Source: Gammaproteobacteria bacterium
Lineage (GTDB): Bacteria; Pseudomonadota; Gammaproteobacteria; Burkholderiales; Burkholderiaceae_C
Assembly: GCA_018815325.1 (NCBI GenBank)
Contig: JAHIYE010000016.1
Location: 62,001 to 126,000, forward strand
Length of the DNA: 64,000 nt
Direction of reading: 5' to 3'
How positions within the stretch are numbered: position 1 is the stretch's first letter; the number at the start of each line of letters is the position of its first letter. The position numbers and the translations under genes are program-made. Positions 26,927 to 35,423 of the stretch are shown in pieces. The notes under the pieces are model-generated. The model was not told the origin of the DNA, ran no database searches, and worked only from the letters and a program-made list of their open reading frames with translations.

Positions 26927-27415
26927 TTAGCCTGCGATGAAGTCAGGCCACACCGGGAACTGCAGGGCCAATGCCTTGACGAACACCAGGTAGCTACCCA
27001 GCGCCAGCACCGTAGCAAGAAAGAAAGTGGGCTTGAACTTCCAGTCAGGCTGCGCCATGGCAGCGATGAAGGTCAATGCGTAGATTGCAGCGATCAGGCC
27101 AAATGCGGGGACACCAAAGCTGTGCAGCCCCGCCAGCAGTACGCCAAACACGATATTGGCAGTGATGACATAGAACAAGGGGCGCCAGGCCCAATTGCCG
27201 ATCTTGTCACCATCTTCCGTCTCGATGATCAGCGCCTTGTAGGTGATGAGCAAGCCAACGATGGCCATGAGCACGCCCAGCATGAGCGGAAAGTAGCCCG
27301 GGCCCATGCGCGAGGCATCACCCACCTTGTAATTGGTTGCCCCCACGGCAAACGCAATACCAGTGCCAATGAACATCAGACCGGAATAAAAGTCTGTCTG
27401 GCTTTTTATTTTCAC
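26927..27415 (-). CDS. tctB: Tripartite tricarboxylate transporter small subunit TctB
   Basis: A 162-residue protein with four hydrophobic segments. DFYSGLMFIGTGIAFAVGA at the N terminus and the MGPGYFPLMLG motif near residue 38 define TctB. It starts with GTG at 27415, preceded by GGAGA at a proper distance. It is the first gene of the tctB-tctA pair. The binding protein tctC, which often leads this operon, is missing; the 470 bp upstream hold no gene, so the pair may use a distantly encoded TctC, as is common in Betaproteobacteria with many such proteins. Confidence 0.93.
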   Translation of the reverse strand: MKIKSQTDFYSGLMFIGTGIAFAVGATNYKVGDASRMGPGYFPLMLGVLMAIVGLLITYKALIIETEDGDKIGNWAWRPLFYVITANIVFGVLLAGLHSFGVPAFGLIAAIYALTFIAAMAQPDWKFKPTFFLATVLALGSYLVFVKALALQFPVWPDFIAG

Positions 27416-27884
27416 AGTGTGTCTCCTGTTGTTTATAAAAATTCATGCCCTGTCGGCTAGACGTGGGCAACGCAAAAAGAATCAATGTCAGCTTGTATGG
27501 CAGTACGCCATGTAAAAGCCATGAGAAACACCCATCAGGCGCAGGGGACTTCAGCTGCGCCCTCAATACGGAACGATGGATGGGTGCTAAGGCCTGCCAC
27601 TTGGGCTGCAAGGCCGACATCGAGAAGATGGTTACTTTAAATATATTTAGGCAAATGTATTATTTTTTTATCTTAATTTCATTTTATTGAGAATGAAAAG
27701 ATGCAAATCAAGAAACGAATGATGACATGAAACTTGATTTTGTATATTTGTACAAATACGTATTTTATGTACCTCAGTCCCTGACTCCGGCAATCCTTAA
27801 CGACGACTTGCCGCCAGATTGAAGCCGTGAACGCGGCCAGTGGATGAATGGCCCGCCAGGAGCTGGAGTAGAATCGCCGCCGTC
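27416..27884. other. Intergenic stretch with an AT-rich block, no gene recognised
   Basis: I see no supportable coding region here. Positions 27630-27780 are strikingly AT-rich compared with the GC-rich surroundings (runs such as TATTATTTTTTTATCTTAATTTC). The block likely contains the promoters for tctB (leftward) and for the glycine-riboswitch leader (rightward). No tctC remnant was recognised. Confidence 0.6.
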
Positions 27885-28115
27885 AGGAGAGCGTTTTCAT
27901 CGCGAAAACCGCCGAAGGCGCAGGATGGCTGATCACAGCGGTCTGAACGCTCAGGCAAAAAGGACTGACAAACGTCCGCCGGCAGCGATGCCGGCAGGCG
28001 CTTCCCCACTGGAGAGAGGTTGTATCGAATGCAGCCCACCGAAGGAGCAAACCGCAGCGCATGCCGGGTGGCAGCGCACGGTGAATCTCTCAGGTAAAGC
28101 GGACAGCGGGGGCAG
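27885..28115 (+). ncRNA. Tandem glycine riboswitch
   Basis: Two glycine-aptamer modules lie in series ahead of gcvT. The first (about 27885-27970) shows AGGAGAGCG, CGAAGGCGCAGG and the closing CTCAGGCAAAAAGGAC. The second (about 28009-28112) shows CTGGAGAGAGG, CCGAAGGAGCAAACCGC and CTCTCAGGTAAAGCGGACAG. The paired GGAGAG and CTCAGGCAAA/CTCAGGTAAA segments are the hallmark of this class. It senses glycine and should switch on the glycine cleavage operon. The linker between the modules is about 40 nt. Confidence 0.95.
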
Positions 28116-28143
28116 ACCATGGCACAGCCATGCTTTTTGTTTT
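28116..28143 (+). terminator. Possible expression-platform terminator of the glycine riboswitch
   Basis: CATGGC (28118-28123), loop ACA, GCCATG (28127-28132), then CTTTTTGTTTT. It ends 18 nt before the gcvT start. A terminator here that is avoided when glycine is bound would give an ON switch; this role is inference. Confidence 0.5.
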
Positions 28144-28160
28144 GCCCCTGGAGTACTGCC

Positions 28161-29306
28161 ATGCCCCATCCTGACGACCATCTGCTGCACTCGCCGCTGC
28201 ACGAGCTTCACCACTCGCTGGGTGCGCGCATGGTGCCCTTTGCCGGCTATGCCATGCCGGTGCAATACCCCACCGGCCTGATGGCCGAACATCTGCATAC
28301 CCGGCAGGCGGCCAGCCTGTTCGACGTCTCTCACATGGGTCAGTTGCATCTGGTGGGGCCTGATGCTGGCACCGCGTTTGAGACCCTGATGCCCGTGGAT
28401 GTGATCGACCTGCCCGTGGGCAAGCAACGCTACGGCCTGCTGCTCAACGACGGGGGTGGCATCATTGACGACCTGATGTTTGTGAACCGGGGCCAGGACA
28501 TCTTCGTGGTGGTCAACGGTGCCTGCAAGGCAGGTGACATCGCCCACATCCAGAGCCGCATCGGCCAGCGCTGCCAGGTATTGCCCAGCCCCGAACGCGC
28601 ACTGCTTGCGCTGCAGGGCCCGCAGGCTGTGGACGTGCTGCAGCGTCTGTGCCCCGGGGTGGAAAAACTGGTGTTCCTGAGCGGGGGTCTGTTCCACTGC
28701 CACCGCTCCGCCCAGGACATCGACTGCTTCATCACACGCAGTGGCTACACAGGGGAGGACGGCTTCGAGATATCGGTGCACGAAATGCAGGCCGAAGCAC
28801 TGGCGCATCTGCTGCTGGCCCAGCCCGAGGTCAAGCCCGCCGGTCTGGGTGCACGCAATTCGCTGCGTCTGGAAGCTGGACTGTGCCTGTACGGCAATGA
28901 CATCGATACCCGCACCACACCGGTGGAGGCCAATCTGAATTGGGCCATGCAAAAGGTGCGTCGCCCGGGTGGTGCCAGAGCTGGTGGTTTCCCGGGCGAT
29001 TCAAAAGTGATAGCGCAGCTCGAAGGTGGCACGGGGGCTATCACCCGAAAACGTGTCGGCCTTGTGGCGCTTGAGCGGGTACCGGTACGCGAACACAGTG
29101 AACTGCAGGACAGCACGGGTCAGCGCGTAGGCGAAGTCACCAGCGGTCTGCTCTCCCCCACACTGGACAAGCCGATTGCCATGGGCTATGTGACGGCACA
29201 ATGTGCGCTGGTAGGCACGCGGCTCAACGCCATCGTGCGGGGCAAACCGGTCCCCATGGAAGTCACGGCCATGCCTTTTGTCCCCCACCGTTATTACCGT
29301 GGATGA
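28161..29306 (+). CDS. gcvT: Glycine cleavage system T protein (aminomethyltransferase)
   Basis: A 381-residue GcvT that transfers the methylene group of the H-protein aminomethyl arm to tetrahydrofolate and releases ammonia. Seen are MVPFAGYAMPVQYP at the N terminus, SHMGQLHLVGPDA, the GYTGEDGFEI motif near residue 195, LGARNSLRLEAGLCLYGNDI near 230, and the C-terminal GEVTSGLLSPTL barrel segment. ATG 28161 is chosen over the in-frame ATG 28119 because GGAG stands 7 bp before it and 28119 lies within the leader hairpin. It is the first gene of gcvT-gcvH-gcvP under the riboswitch. Confidence 0.96.
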   Translation: MPHPDDHLLHSPLHELHHSLGARMVPFAGYAMPVQYPTGLMAEHLHTRQAASLFDVSHMGQLHLVGPDAGTAFETLMPVDVIDLPVGKQRYGLLLNDGGGIIDDLMFVNRGQDIFVVVNGACKAGDIAHIQSRIGQRCQVLPSPERALLALQGPQAVDVLQRLCPGVEKLVFLSGGLFHCHRSAQDIDCFITRSGYTGEDGFEISVHEMQAEALAHLLLAQPEVKPAGLGARNSLRLEAGLCLYGNDIDTRTTPVEANLNWAMQKVRRPGGARAGGFPGDSKVIAQLEGGTGAITRKRVGLVALERVPVREHSELQDSTGQRVGEVTSGLLSPTLDKPIAMGYVTAQCALVGTRLNAIVRGKPVPMEVTAMPFVPHRYYRG

Positions 29307-29348
29307 AGCCCTCACCCACCACCGAACAGGCAACTTTTGGAGAAACAC

Positions 29349-29717
29349 ATGATCAAGTACACCGAAGACCACGAATGGCTCAAGATCGAGGGCGATATCG
29401 CTACCGTCGGCATCACCGTCCATGCACAGGATGCACTGGGCGATGTGGTGTTTGTCGATCTGCCCGAAGTGGGAAAGACACTGGCACAGAAAGAGGTGGC
29501 CGGCGTGGTGGAGTCCGTCAAGGCAGCGGCAGATGTCTACATGCCGGTTTCGGGCGAGATCACCGAAGTGAACGAGACGCTGCGCGGTGATCCTGCACTG
29601 GCCAACAGCGACCCGCTGGGTACGGGCTGGTTCTTCAAGGTCAAACTGTCAAATACCGCCCAACTCCATGCCCTGCTGGATGAGACTGCGTACGCTGAGT
29701 TTGCCAAGAACGCCTGA
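29349..29717 (+). CDS. gcvH: Glycine cleavage system H protein
   Basis: A 122-residue lipoyl carrier protein. The lipoylated lysine is Lys58 in [18 protein letters not shown], inside the usual hairpin fold ([12 protein letters not shown] before it). It shuttles the aminomethyl group between the P, T and L proteins. Start 29349 ([10 protein letters not shown]) is chosen because GGAG lies 8 bp upstream; an ATG/GTG-frame extension to 29337 would include that ribosome site in coding sequence. It lies 42 bp after gcvT in the same operon. Confidence 0.97.
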   Translation: MIKYTEDHEWLKIEGDIATVGITVHAQDALGDVVFVDLPEVGKTLAQKEVAGVVESVKAAADVYMPVSGEITEVNETLRGDPALANSDPLGTGWFFKVKLSNTAQLHALLDETAYAEFAKNA

Positions 29718-29819
29718 TCTGGGCTTCTGGCTGCCGTAACGCGTTCCTGACGGCTGCTGCCAAGCCCCTGAGTTTTATTGTTTGAAAGATATCGTCACTG
29801 ACGAGGGAGAAACACGACC

Positions 29820-32717
29820 ATGTCCACCACTTCTGAGCAACGCTTGTGCGAACTGGAGAATCCGCATGAATTCCTGGCCCGCCACATTGGGGTCACGCCC
29901 GCAGACGAAGCGCGCATGCTGCAGGCGGTGGGAGCAGACTCGCGCCGCGAACTCATTGAGGGCATCGTGCCCCGGTCTATTGCGCGCAAGAGTCCCATGA
30001 ACTTGCCTGCCCCGGTGACCGAAGCCGCCGCGCTGGCTGAGCTCAAAGCAATGGCAGCGAAAAATCAGGTGTTGAAAAGTTTTATCGGCCAGGGCTACTA
30101 CGGCACCCACACACCGGGCGTGATCCTGCGCAACATCCTGGAAAATCCTGCCTGGTACACCGCCTACACGCCTTACCAGGCCGAGATCAGCCAGGGCCGC
30201 ATGGAAGCACTGCTGAATTTCCAGACCATGGTGTGCGACCTCACCGGCATGGCGATTGCCAACGCCTCCATGCTTGACGAAGCCACCGCCGCCGCCGAAG
30301 CCATGACGCTGGCCAAGCGCAGTGTGAAGAGCAAGAGCCATGTATTTCTGGTCGATGGCGACTGCCACCCGCAAACCATTGAAGTGATTCGCACGCGCGC
30401 ACGACCGCTGGACATCGAAATAAAGGTCGGCACGCTGGCGACGTTGATGGCAAACGGCGACTATTTCGCCGTGCTGGCCCAGTACCCGGGTAGCAGCGGC
30501 GCCGTGCCCGACTTGCGCCCGCTGGTGGGACAGGCACATACCCAGCAGGCAGCTTTTTGCGTGGCGGCCGACCTGCTGGCATTGACACTGCTGGTGTCAC
30601 CAGGTGAGTTTGATGCCGACATCGTGCTTGGCAACACACAGCGCTTTGGCATGCCGATGGGCAATGGCGGACCACACGCCGCTTACCTGGCCTGCCGTGA
30701 TGAGTTCAAGCGCTCGCTGCCGGGGCGACTGGTCGGCGTGAGCGTGGACGTACATGGCCAACGCGCCTATCGCCTCGCCTTGCAAACCCGCGAGCAGCAC
30801 ATCCGCCGCGAGAAGGCCACCTCCAATATCTGTACCGCGCAAGTATTGCCTGCTGTCATGGCCAGCATGTATGCGGTTTATCACGGGCCACAGGGTCTCA
30901 CGCGCATCGCGCAGCGCGTGGCGGCCTTCACCGCCCTGCTTGCCCGCGGCTTGCAGGCCATGGGGTATTCGCTGGCGCACGGCAGCGCCTTTGATACGTT
31001 GACGGTAGAAACCAATGACGCTACAAATTTGATAGCTTCTCGCGCAATATCTGCGGGAGCCAACCTGCGATTTTCTTCCCAAAACACACTGGGCATCTCG
31101 CTGGATGAAACCAGCACGCGCGACGACATCGAACTGCTCTGGCGCTGCTTCGCGACAGGTGATGCGGCCCCACCTGCCATGGAAACCTTTGCGCAGCATA
31201 CCGATGCGCTGATACCCCAGGCCCTGCGCCGCCGCAGCACTTTCCTCACGCACCCGGTGTTCAATACCCACCACAGCGAGACCGGCATGCTGCGCTATAT
31301 CCGGCGCTTGAGCGACATGGACCTGGCGCTGGACCGCAGCATGATTCCGCTGGGCAGTTGCACCATGAAACTCAATGCGACTAGCGAGATGATTCCCATC
31401 ACCTGGCCCGAATTTGCACAGATCCATCCCTTCGCGCCAGCGGTGCAACGTGCAGGCTACGCCGAGCTGGATGCGCAACTGCGCAACTGGCTTTGCCAGG
31501 CCACCGGGTATGCCGGTATCAGTCTGCAACCTAACGCTGGCAGCCAGGGGGAATACGCCGGCCTGCTGGCGATCCGCGCCTACCACGAGACCCATGGACA
31601 GGGCCACCGCAACATCTGCCTGATCCCGGCCAGCGCGCACGGTACCAACCCGGCCAGCGCCCAGATGGCCGGGCTGACAGTGGTGGTGACGGCCTGCGAC
31701 GCACAAGGCAATGTGGATCTGACCGACCTCAAGACCAAGTGCGAGCAGCACAGCGCCAACCTGGCCTGCGTGATGATCACCTACCCCAGCACGCATGGCG
31801 TGTTCGAAACCGGGGTAAAAGACCTGTGCGCACTCGTGCACCAACATGGTGGCCGTGTCTATGTGGACGGTGCCAACATGAACGCGCTGGTCGGTGTGGC
31901 CGCACCGGGTGAGTTCGGTGGCGATGTCAGTCACCTCAATCTGCACAAGACCTTCTGTATTCCACACGGCGGCGGCGGCCCGGGCGTCGGGCCGGTCTGC
32001 GTGGTCGAAGATCTTGTGCCTTACCTGCCAGGCCATGCGGCGGGCGGCCTGTCCGCCCCCGATGCAGGTGTGGGTGCCGTATCAGCAGCCCCCCTGGGCA
32101 ATGCAGCGGTGTTGCCCATCAGCTGGATGTACTGCCGCATGATGGGTGCGGCAGGACTGACAGCGGCCACCGAGGTCGCCATTCTGAGCGCCAACTACAT
32201 CAGTGCCCGCCTGCAGGCGCATTACCCAACGCTCTATGCCAGCAGGAATGGCCATGTGGCGCACGAATGCATTCTTGACCTGCGTCCGCTGAAGGAGTCC
32301 AGTGGCGTGACGGCAGAAGATGTGGCCAAGCGCCTGATCGACTATGGCTTTCATGCACCGACCCTGAGCTTTCCTGTACCTGGCACATTGATGGTCGAAC
32401 CCACCGAAAGCGAAACCCTGGACGAACTGGACCGTTTCATCGACGCGATGATCGCCATCCGCGAAGAGATTGCCAGGGTGGAACGTGGCGACTGGCCGAA
32501 GGACGATAACCCGCTAAAGAATGCGCCTCATACCGCAGCCAGCCTGCTGACCGAGCGCTGGGAACATCCCTACCCGCGAGAAACAGCTGCGTTTGCACTG
32601 GTCACACTCAAACAGGGCAAATACTGGCCCCCGGTAGGGCGGGTCGACAATGTGTACGGGGATCGCCACCTGTTTTGCAGCTGCGTCCCGGTGGCCGACT
32701 ACGCTCCTCTCGACTGA
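29820..32717 (+). CDS. gcvP: Glycine dehydrogenase (decarboxylating), P protein
   Basis: A 965-residue single-chain P protein that decarboxylates glycine with PLP and loads the H protein. The N-terminal half has [19 protein letters not shown] and [16 protein letters not shown]. The C-terminal half has [27 protein letters not shown] and the PLP-lysine segment [20 protein letters not shown]. Residues about 401-419 are encoded by DNA that looks like the window's dispersed GCTA...TAGC repeat, without breaking the frame or changing the length expected from E. coli GcvP. The lpd (L protein) gene is not in the window. A strong terminator follows. Confidence 0.97.
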   Translation: MSTTSEQRLCELENPHEFLARHIGVTPADEARMLQAVGADSRRELIEGIVPRSIARKSPMNLPAPVTEAAALAELKAMAAKNQVLKSFIGQGYYGTHTPGVILRNILENPAWYTAYTPYQAEISQGRMEALLNFQTMVCDLTGMAIANASMLDEATAAAEAMTLAKRSVKSKSHVFLVDGDCHPQTIEVIRTRARPLDIEIKVGTLATLMANGDYFAVLAQYPGSSGAVPDLRPLVGQAHTQQAAFCVAADLLALTLLVSPGEFDADIVLGNTQRFGMPMGNGGPHAAYLACRDEFKRSLPGRLVGVSVDVHGQRAYRLALQTREQHIRREKATSNICTAQVLPAVMASMYAVYHGPQGLTRIAQRVAAFTALLARGLQAMGYSLAHGSAFDTLTVETNDATNLIASRAISAGANLRFSSQNTLGISLDETSTRDDIELLWRCFATGDAAPPAMETFAQHTDALIPQALRRRSTFLTHPVFNTHHSETGMLRYIRRLSDMDLALDRSMIPLGSCTMKLNATSEMIPITWPEFAQIHPFAPAVQRAGYAELDAQLRNWLCQATGYAGISLQPNAGSQGEYAGLLAIRAYHETHGQGHRNICLIPASAHGTNPASAQMAGLTVVVTACDAQGNVDLTDLKTKCEQHSANLACVMITYPSTHGVFETGVKDLCALVHQHGGRVYVDGANMNALVGVAAPGEFGGDVSHLNLHKTFCIPHGGGGPGVGPVCVVEDLVPYLPGHAAGGLSAPDAGVGAVSAAPLGNAAVLPISWMYCRMMGAAGLTAATEVAILSANYISARLQAHYPTLYASRNGHVAHECILDLRPLKESSGVTAEDVAKRLIDYGFHAPTLSFPVPGTLMVEPTESETLDELDRFIDAMIAIREEIARVERGDWPKDDNPLKNAPHTAASLLTERWEHPYPRETAAFALVTLKQGKYWPPVGRVDNVYGDRHLFCSCVPVADYAPLD
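31020..31074. repeat. Dispersed GCTA...TAGC repeat-like segment inside gcvP (copy C)
   Basis: GCTACAAATTTGATAGC starts at 31020 and is followed by CTCGCGCAATATCTGCGGGAGCC and an ATTTT end, the same order of parts as copies B and D. It lies wholly within the gcvP reading frame. Confidence 0.45.
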
Positions 32718-32721
32718 CGCC

Positions 32722-32757
32722 AAAAAAAATGCCGCACAAAGGCGGCATTTTTTTGGG
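32722..32757. terminator. Bidirectional rho-independent terminator between gcvP and infA
   Basis: AAAAAAAATGCCGC and GCGGCATTTTTTT form a long stem around ACAAAG. The U-tract is strong on both strands, so it serves both converging genes. Confidence 0.93.
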
Positions 32758-32765
32758 GCAGTGCA

Positions 32766-33002
32766 TCAATGCACGTTGCGGCCCGGGAGGTGCCGGAAAG
32801 TGATGCGTCCCTTGGTCAGGTCGTAAGGCGACAGCTCAAGCGACACCTGATCACCCGCCAGAATGCGAATGTGGTGCTTGCGCATCTTGCCCGCACTGTA
32901 GGCCACCAGGGTGTGACCATTGTTGAGCGTCACGCGAAAGCGCGAATCGGGCAGCACTTCGTCCACCTTGCCCTGCATTTCAATCAATTCTTCTTTGGCC
33001 AT
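32766..33002 (-). CDS. infA: Translation initiation factor IF-1 (probable second paralogue)
   Basis: A 78-residue S1/OB-fold protein: [63 protein letters not shown]. It matches IF-1 throughout but differs from the usual ribosomal-operon form (GKMRMHYIRILPGD) and has an HLPGRNVH tail. That fits the extra IF-1 copy common in Betaproteobacteria (family knowledge). AGGAG lies upstream of the ATG at 33002. A small gene of unknown function precedes it by 52 bp on the same strand, and both share a long leader. Confidence 0.9.
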   Translation of the reverse strand: MAKEELIEMQGKVDEVLPDSRFRVTLNNGHTLVAYSAGKMRKHHIRILAGDQVSLELSPYDLTKGRITFRHLPGRNVH

Positions 33003-33054
33003 GATGAGGTCTCCTGTGAGGATGTTGAGAAGGGTGAATAAGGGGAAAGCGCGC

Positions 33055-33309
33055 TCAGCCCAGGCTTGCTGCGGCCACAGGCGCTGTCGTACGTTCGCGG
33101 ATCCATTGCAGCCCCTGCTCGGTGGCATAGCTCATGGCTGCCGTGGCATTGTCAAACAAGCGCGAAAAGCGGAAGACACGGTCGTGCGTGCTGCTGCCCT
33201 TGCCGGTACGAATGGAAACTGAAGCCCGGTAGCAGCCTTCTTCGAGCTGCATGGTGAGTGGCGATACGAGGTACTTACCGACCTCGATATTGGTATGTTG
33301 AATTTTCAT
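33055..33309 (-). CDS. Small conserved-looking protein upstream of infA
   Basis: An 84-residue soluble protein that I do not recognise. It begins [15 protein letters not shown], has a central [24 protein letters not shown] segment and a helical tail [18 protein letters not shown]. The composition is balanced, the C terminus overlaps nothing, and codon use is like its neighbours, which supports a real gene. It lies 52 bp upstream of infA and is likely co-transcribed with it. A link to translation or cold adaptation is a guess from that neighbour only. Confidence 0.65.
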   Translation of the reverse strand: MKIQHTNIEVGKYLVSPLTMQLEEGCYRASVSIRTGKGSSTHDRVFRFSRLFDNATAAMSYATEQGLQWIRERTTAPVAAASLG

Positions 33310-33654
33310 GTCCCTTGGCGCTGCGACCTGGGGTGCAGCGCGTAATCTAATTAAAAACAGGGTTTGCGGACAAACCAGCGAGTGTTCGATCTCTGAAGTC
33401 ATTGCGCTGGGGAGCGCATCATGCCGGGCGAGCCTTGAGTGCAACGATTTGAGGGTTGCACACGTGAGAAAAGGCGGGCATTCTGATGACTGATAAGTAC
33501 CCTCGGGGCACAGGCCATATGGTGAAAACCGGCCTTGGATCGTGCTGAGCTTGGGTACCAAGCTAGACCTATAAGGCTACGTTATAAAACAAGCAACCAG
33601 ATCGAACTTCTAATTATAACGCAATTCACCGGGAGATGCACGCACCGATGGCCG
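33310..33654 (-). promoter_or_regulatory. Long leader and possible promoter for the small gene and infA
   Basis: No gene is supported here. On the minus strand, TTGCTT (33591-33596) and TATAGG (33568-33573) are separated by 17 bp, a plausible promoter about 255 bp before the small gene. This would give an unusually long untranslated leader. It also separates the Anbu gene from infA. Confidence 0.35.
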
Positions 33655-34386
33655 TCAAGGCCAGTAGGCGGGGTCGGGCAGGTCGTTGAAGACCTTGCGC
33701 AACTGCTCAGCCCAGCGGTCCCGGATCGATGCAAAGTAAGGATCCTTGCCATCGATCTGCTTGTGCCGGCTGATGCTCAAGGCGTCGCGTTCATAGCACA
33801 GCAGGTTCAGCGGCAAACCCACCGAGAGGTTGGACTTGATTGTCGAGTCCATCGAGATCAGGCAGCATTTGGCCACCTCATCGAGTGAGAGCTCCTTGTT
33901 GATGACACGGTCAAGGATCGGCTTGCCGTACTTGGATTCACCGATCTGGAAGAACGGGGTTTCGTCCGTCGCCTCGATGAAGTTGCCTGCCGAGTAGACG
34001 TTGAAGAGCCGCGGCTCCTCCCCCTTGATCTGGCCGCCGAAGATCAGGCTCACGTTGAATTCGACGTTGAAGTTTTTCAACGCTTCTGCATCTCGCTCAT
34101 AGACCTTGCGCACGGCCTCGCCCACCAGTTTGGCGGCAGAGAACATATTGGGGGCTGTCGCCAGGCTTTTCTCGCCATGGTTTTGCATCTGCACCCTGAG
34201 CCCGCTGGCGACCGACTGGCTGATGGCCAGGTTGCCCCCCGTCAACAACACCATCACGCGCTCACCCGGCACCTCGAAGGTATGCATCTTGCGAAAGGTG
34301 CTGATCTGGTCCACCCCCGCATTGGTACGGGAGTCAGAGAGAAAAACCAGACCGGCATCGTTCCGGACAGCAACACAGTAAGTCAT
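33655..34386 (-). CDS. Anbu-type proteasome-like peptidase
   Basis: A 243-residue Ntn-hydrolase of the Anbu (ancestral beta subunit) group. It has no propeptide: after Met removal the chain starts with Thr1 (MTYCVAV), with Asp17 (FLSDSRTNAG) and Lys32 (FRKMHTF) placed as in proteasome beta subunits. VMVLLTGGNLAISQSV, AAKLVGEAVRKVY and SLIFGGQIKGEEPRLFNVYSAGNF follow the beta-subunit fold. Such proteins assemble into oligomeric rings, and their substrates are unknown. It is the last gene of a leftward set with an ATP-grasp and an alpha-E protein, the usual genomic partners of Anbu. Confidence 0.92.
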   Translation of the reverse strand: MTYCVAVRNDAGLVFLSDSRTNAGVDQISTFRKMHTFEVPGERVMVLLTGGNLAISQSVASGLRVQMQNHGEKSLATAPNMFSAAKLVGEAVRKVYERDAEALKNFNVEFNVSLIFGGQIKGEEPRLFNVYSAGNFIEATDETPFFQIGESKYGKPILDRVINKELSLDEVAKCCLISMDSTIKSNLSVGLPLNLLCYERDALSISRHKQIDGKDPYFASIRDRWAEQLRKVFNDLPDPAYWP

Positions 34387-34445
34387 ACACGATCAGGGGA
34401 GGTGACAGATACCGTCATCTTATCTGCACCGGTCCGGACGTGGAC

Positions 34446-35405
34446 TCAGTTGGTCACCGGCACCAGGAACTCGCGGCTGATGTGTTCACCCAGCGCATTC
34501 ACGCGGTCCAGGTGCTGGGTCAGGAAGGCATGCAGCCCGGTTGCCAGGATTTCGCCAATGCGGCCAAATTGCAGGTCAGCGCGCAGTCGGCCCGCCAGAC
34601 GCAAGCTTTCGCTGGCGGGATCGCTCGCCACCATGCTCAGGTTGCTCACGACTTCGTTCATGCTGGCATGCAGCGAGCGCGGCATGTCCGGCCGCAGGAT
34701 CAGCAGCTCGGCCACACGCTCAGGCACGATCACGTTGCGATACACCTTGCGGTAAACCTCGAAGCCGCTGACGCTGCGCAGGATCGCACTCCAGTGGTAG
34801 AAGTCGTATTCCTGAACCCGCTGGTTCTCCACGCCATAGAACTCGGATTGCAGCGCGTGGAACTTCACGTCCACCAGACGGGCCGTGTTATCGGCACGCT
34901 CCAGAAAAGTACCCAGTCGCAGAAAATAAAAGGACTCGTCCATCAGCATGGTACCGACGGTGACGCCACGTGACAGGTGTGAACGGAACTTGACCCACTC
35001 GAAAAATTCGCCGGGGTCACGGTCAAATTGGCCACTGCGCAGCATGCGATTGACTTCCAGCCAGGTCTGGTTCAGTGTTTCCCAGACTTCGGTGGTCAGT
35101 GTGCCGCGCACGGCCCGCGCATTCTCGCGCGCAGCACGCAGGCACGAGATGATGGACGAGGGATTTTCCCCATCCCCCACCATAAAGGCCATCACGCCCT
35201 GGGCCGTGATTTCGCCATGCTGGGCGGTGTAGGCCGGCAGCAGTTCGCTGATCGAGAGCAGGCCCTGCCAACCCACCTGGGCCTTCTCGGCCGATTGAGG
35301 CAGCAGCGAGGTCTCGTAGTAGACATGCAACATGCGCGCGGTGTTCTCTGCGCGCTCGGTATAACGATTCATCCAGTAGAGGTGGTCGGCGGTGCGGCTC
35401 AGCAT
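34446..35405 (-). CDS. Alpha-E domain protein
   Basis: A 319-residue all-helical protein of the alpha-E family (COG2307-like). The N terminus MLSRTADHLYWMNRYTERAENTARML and the later LGTFLERADNTARLVDVKF are family hallmarks, with paired E-R-A-x-N-T motifs. No enzymatic residues are known. Alpha-E proteins are almost always coded next to circularly permuted ATP-grasp proteins and transglutaminases, and may form a complex with the ligase. The gene starts 18 bp after the ATP-grasp gene. The C terminus ends EHISREFLVPVTN. Confidence 0.93.
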   Translation of the reverse strand: MLSRTADHLYWMNRYTERAENTARMLHVYYETSLLPQSAEKAQVGWQGLLSISELLPAYTAQHGEITAQGVMAFMVGDGENPSSIISCLRAARENARAVRGTLTTEVWETLNQTWLEVNRMLRSGQFDRDPGEFFEWVKFRSHLSRGVTVGTMLMDESFYFLRLGTFLERADNTARLVDVKFHALQSEFYGVENQRVQEYDFYHWSAILRSVSGFEVYRKVYRNVIVPERVAELLILRPDMPRSLHASMNEVVSNLSMVASDPASESLRLAGRLRADLQFGRIGEILATGLHAFLTQHLDRVNALGEHISREFLVPVTN

Positions 35406-35423
35406 ATTATTTTTCCCTCCAGC

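Noticed and set aside
27445-27690. Possible 81-codon gene in the spacer upstream of the glycine riboswitch
   Set aside because: No ribosome site, no conserved-looking segment and a hydrophobic tail encoded only by the AT-rich block; most likely chance.
30597-32036. Open frame of about 480 codons on the minus strand opposite gcvP
   Set aside because: No domain is recognisable and gcvP motifs are continuous on the other strand.
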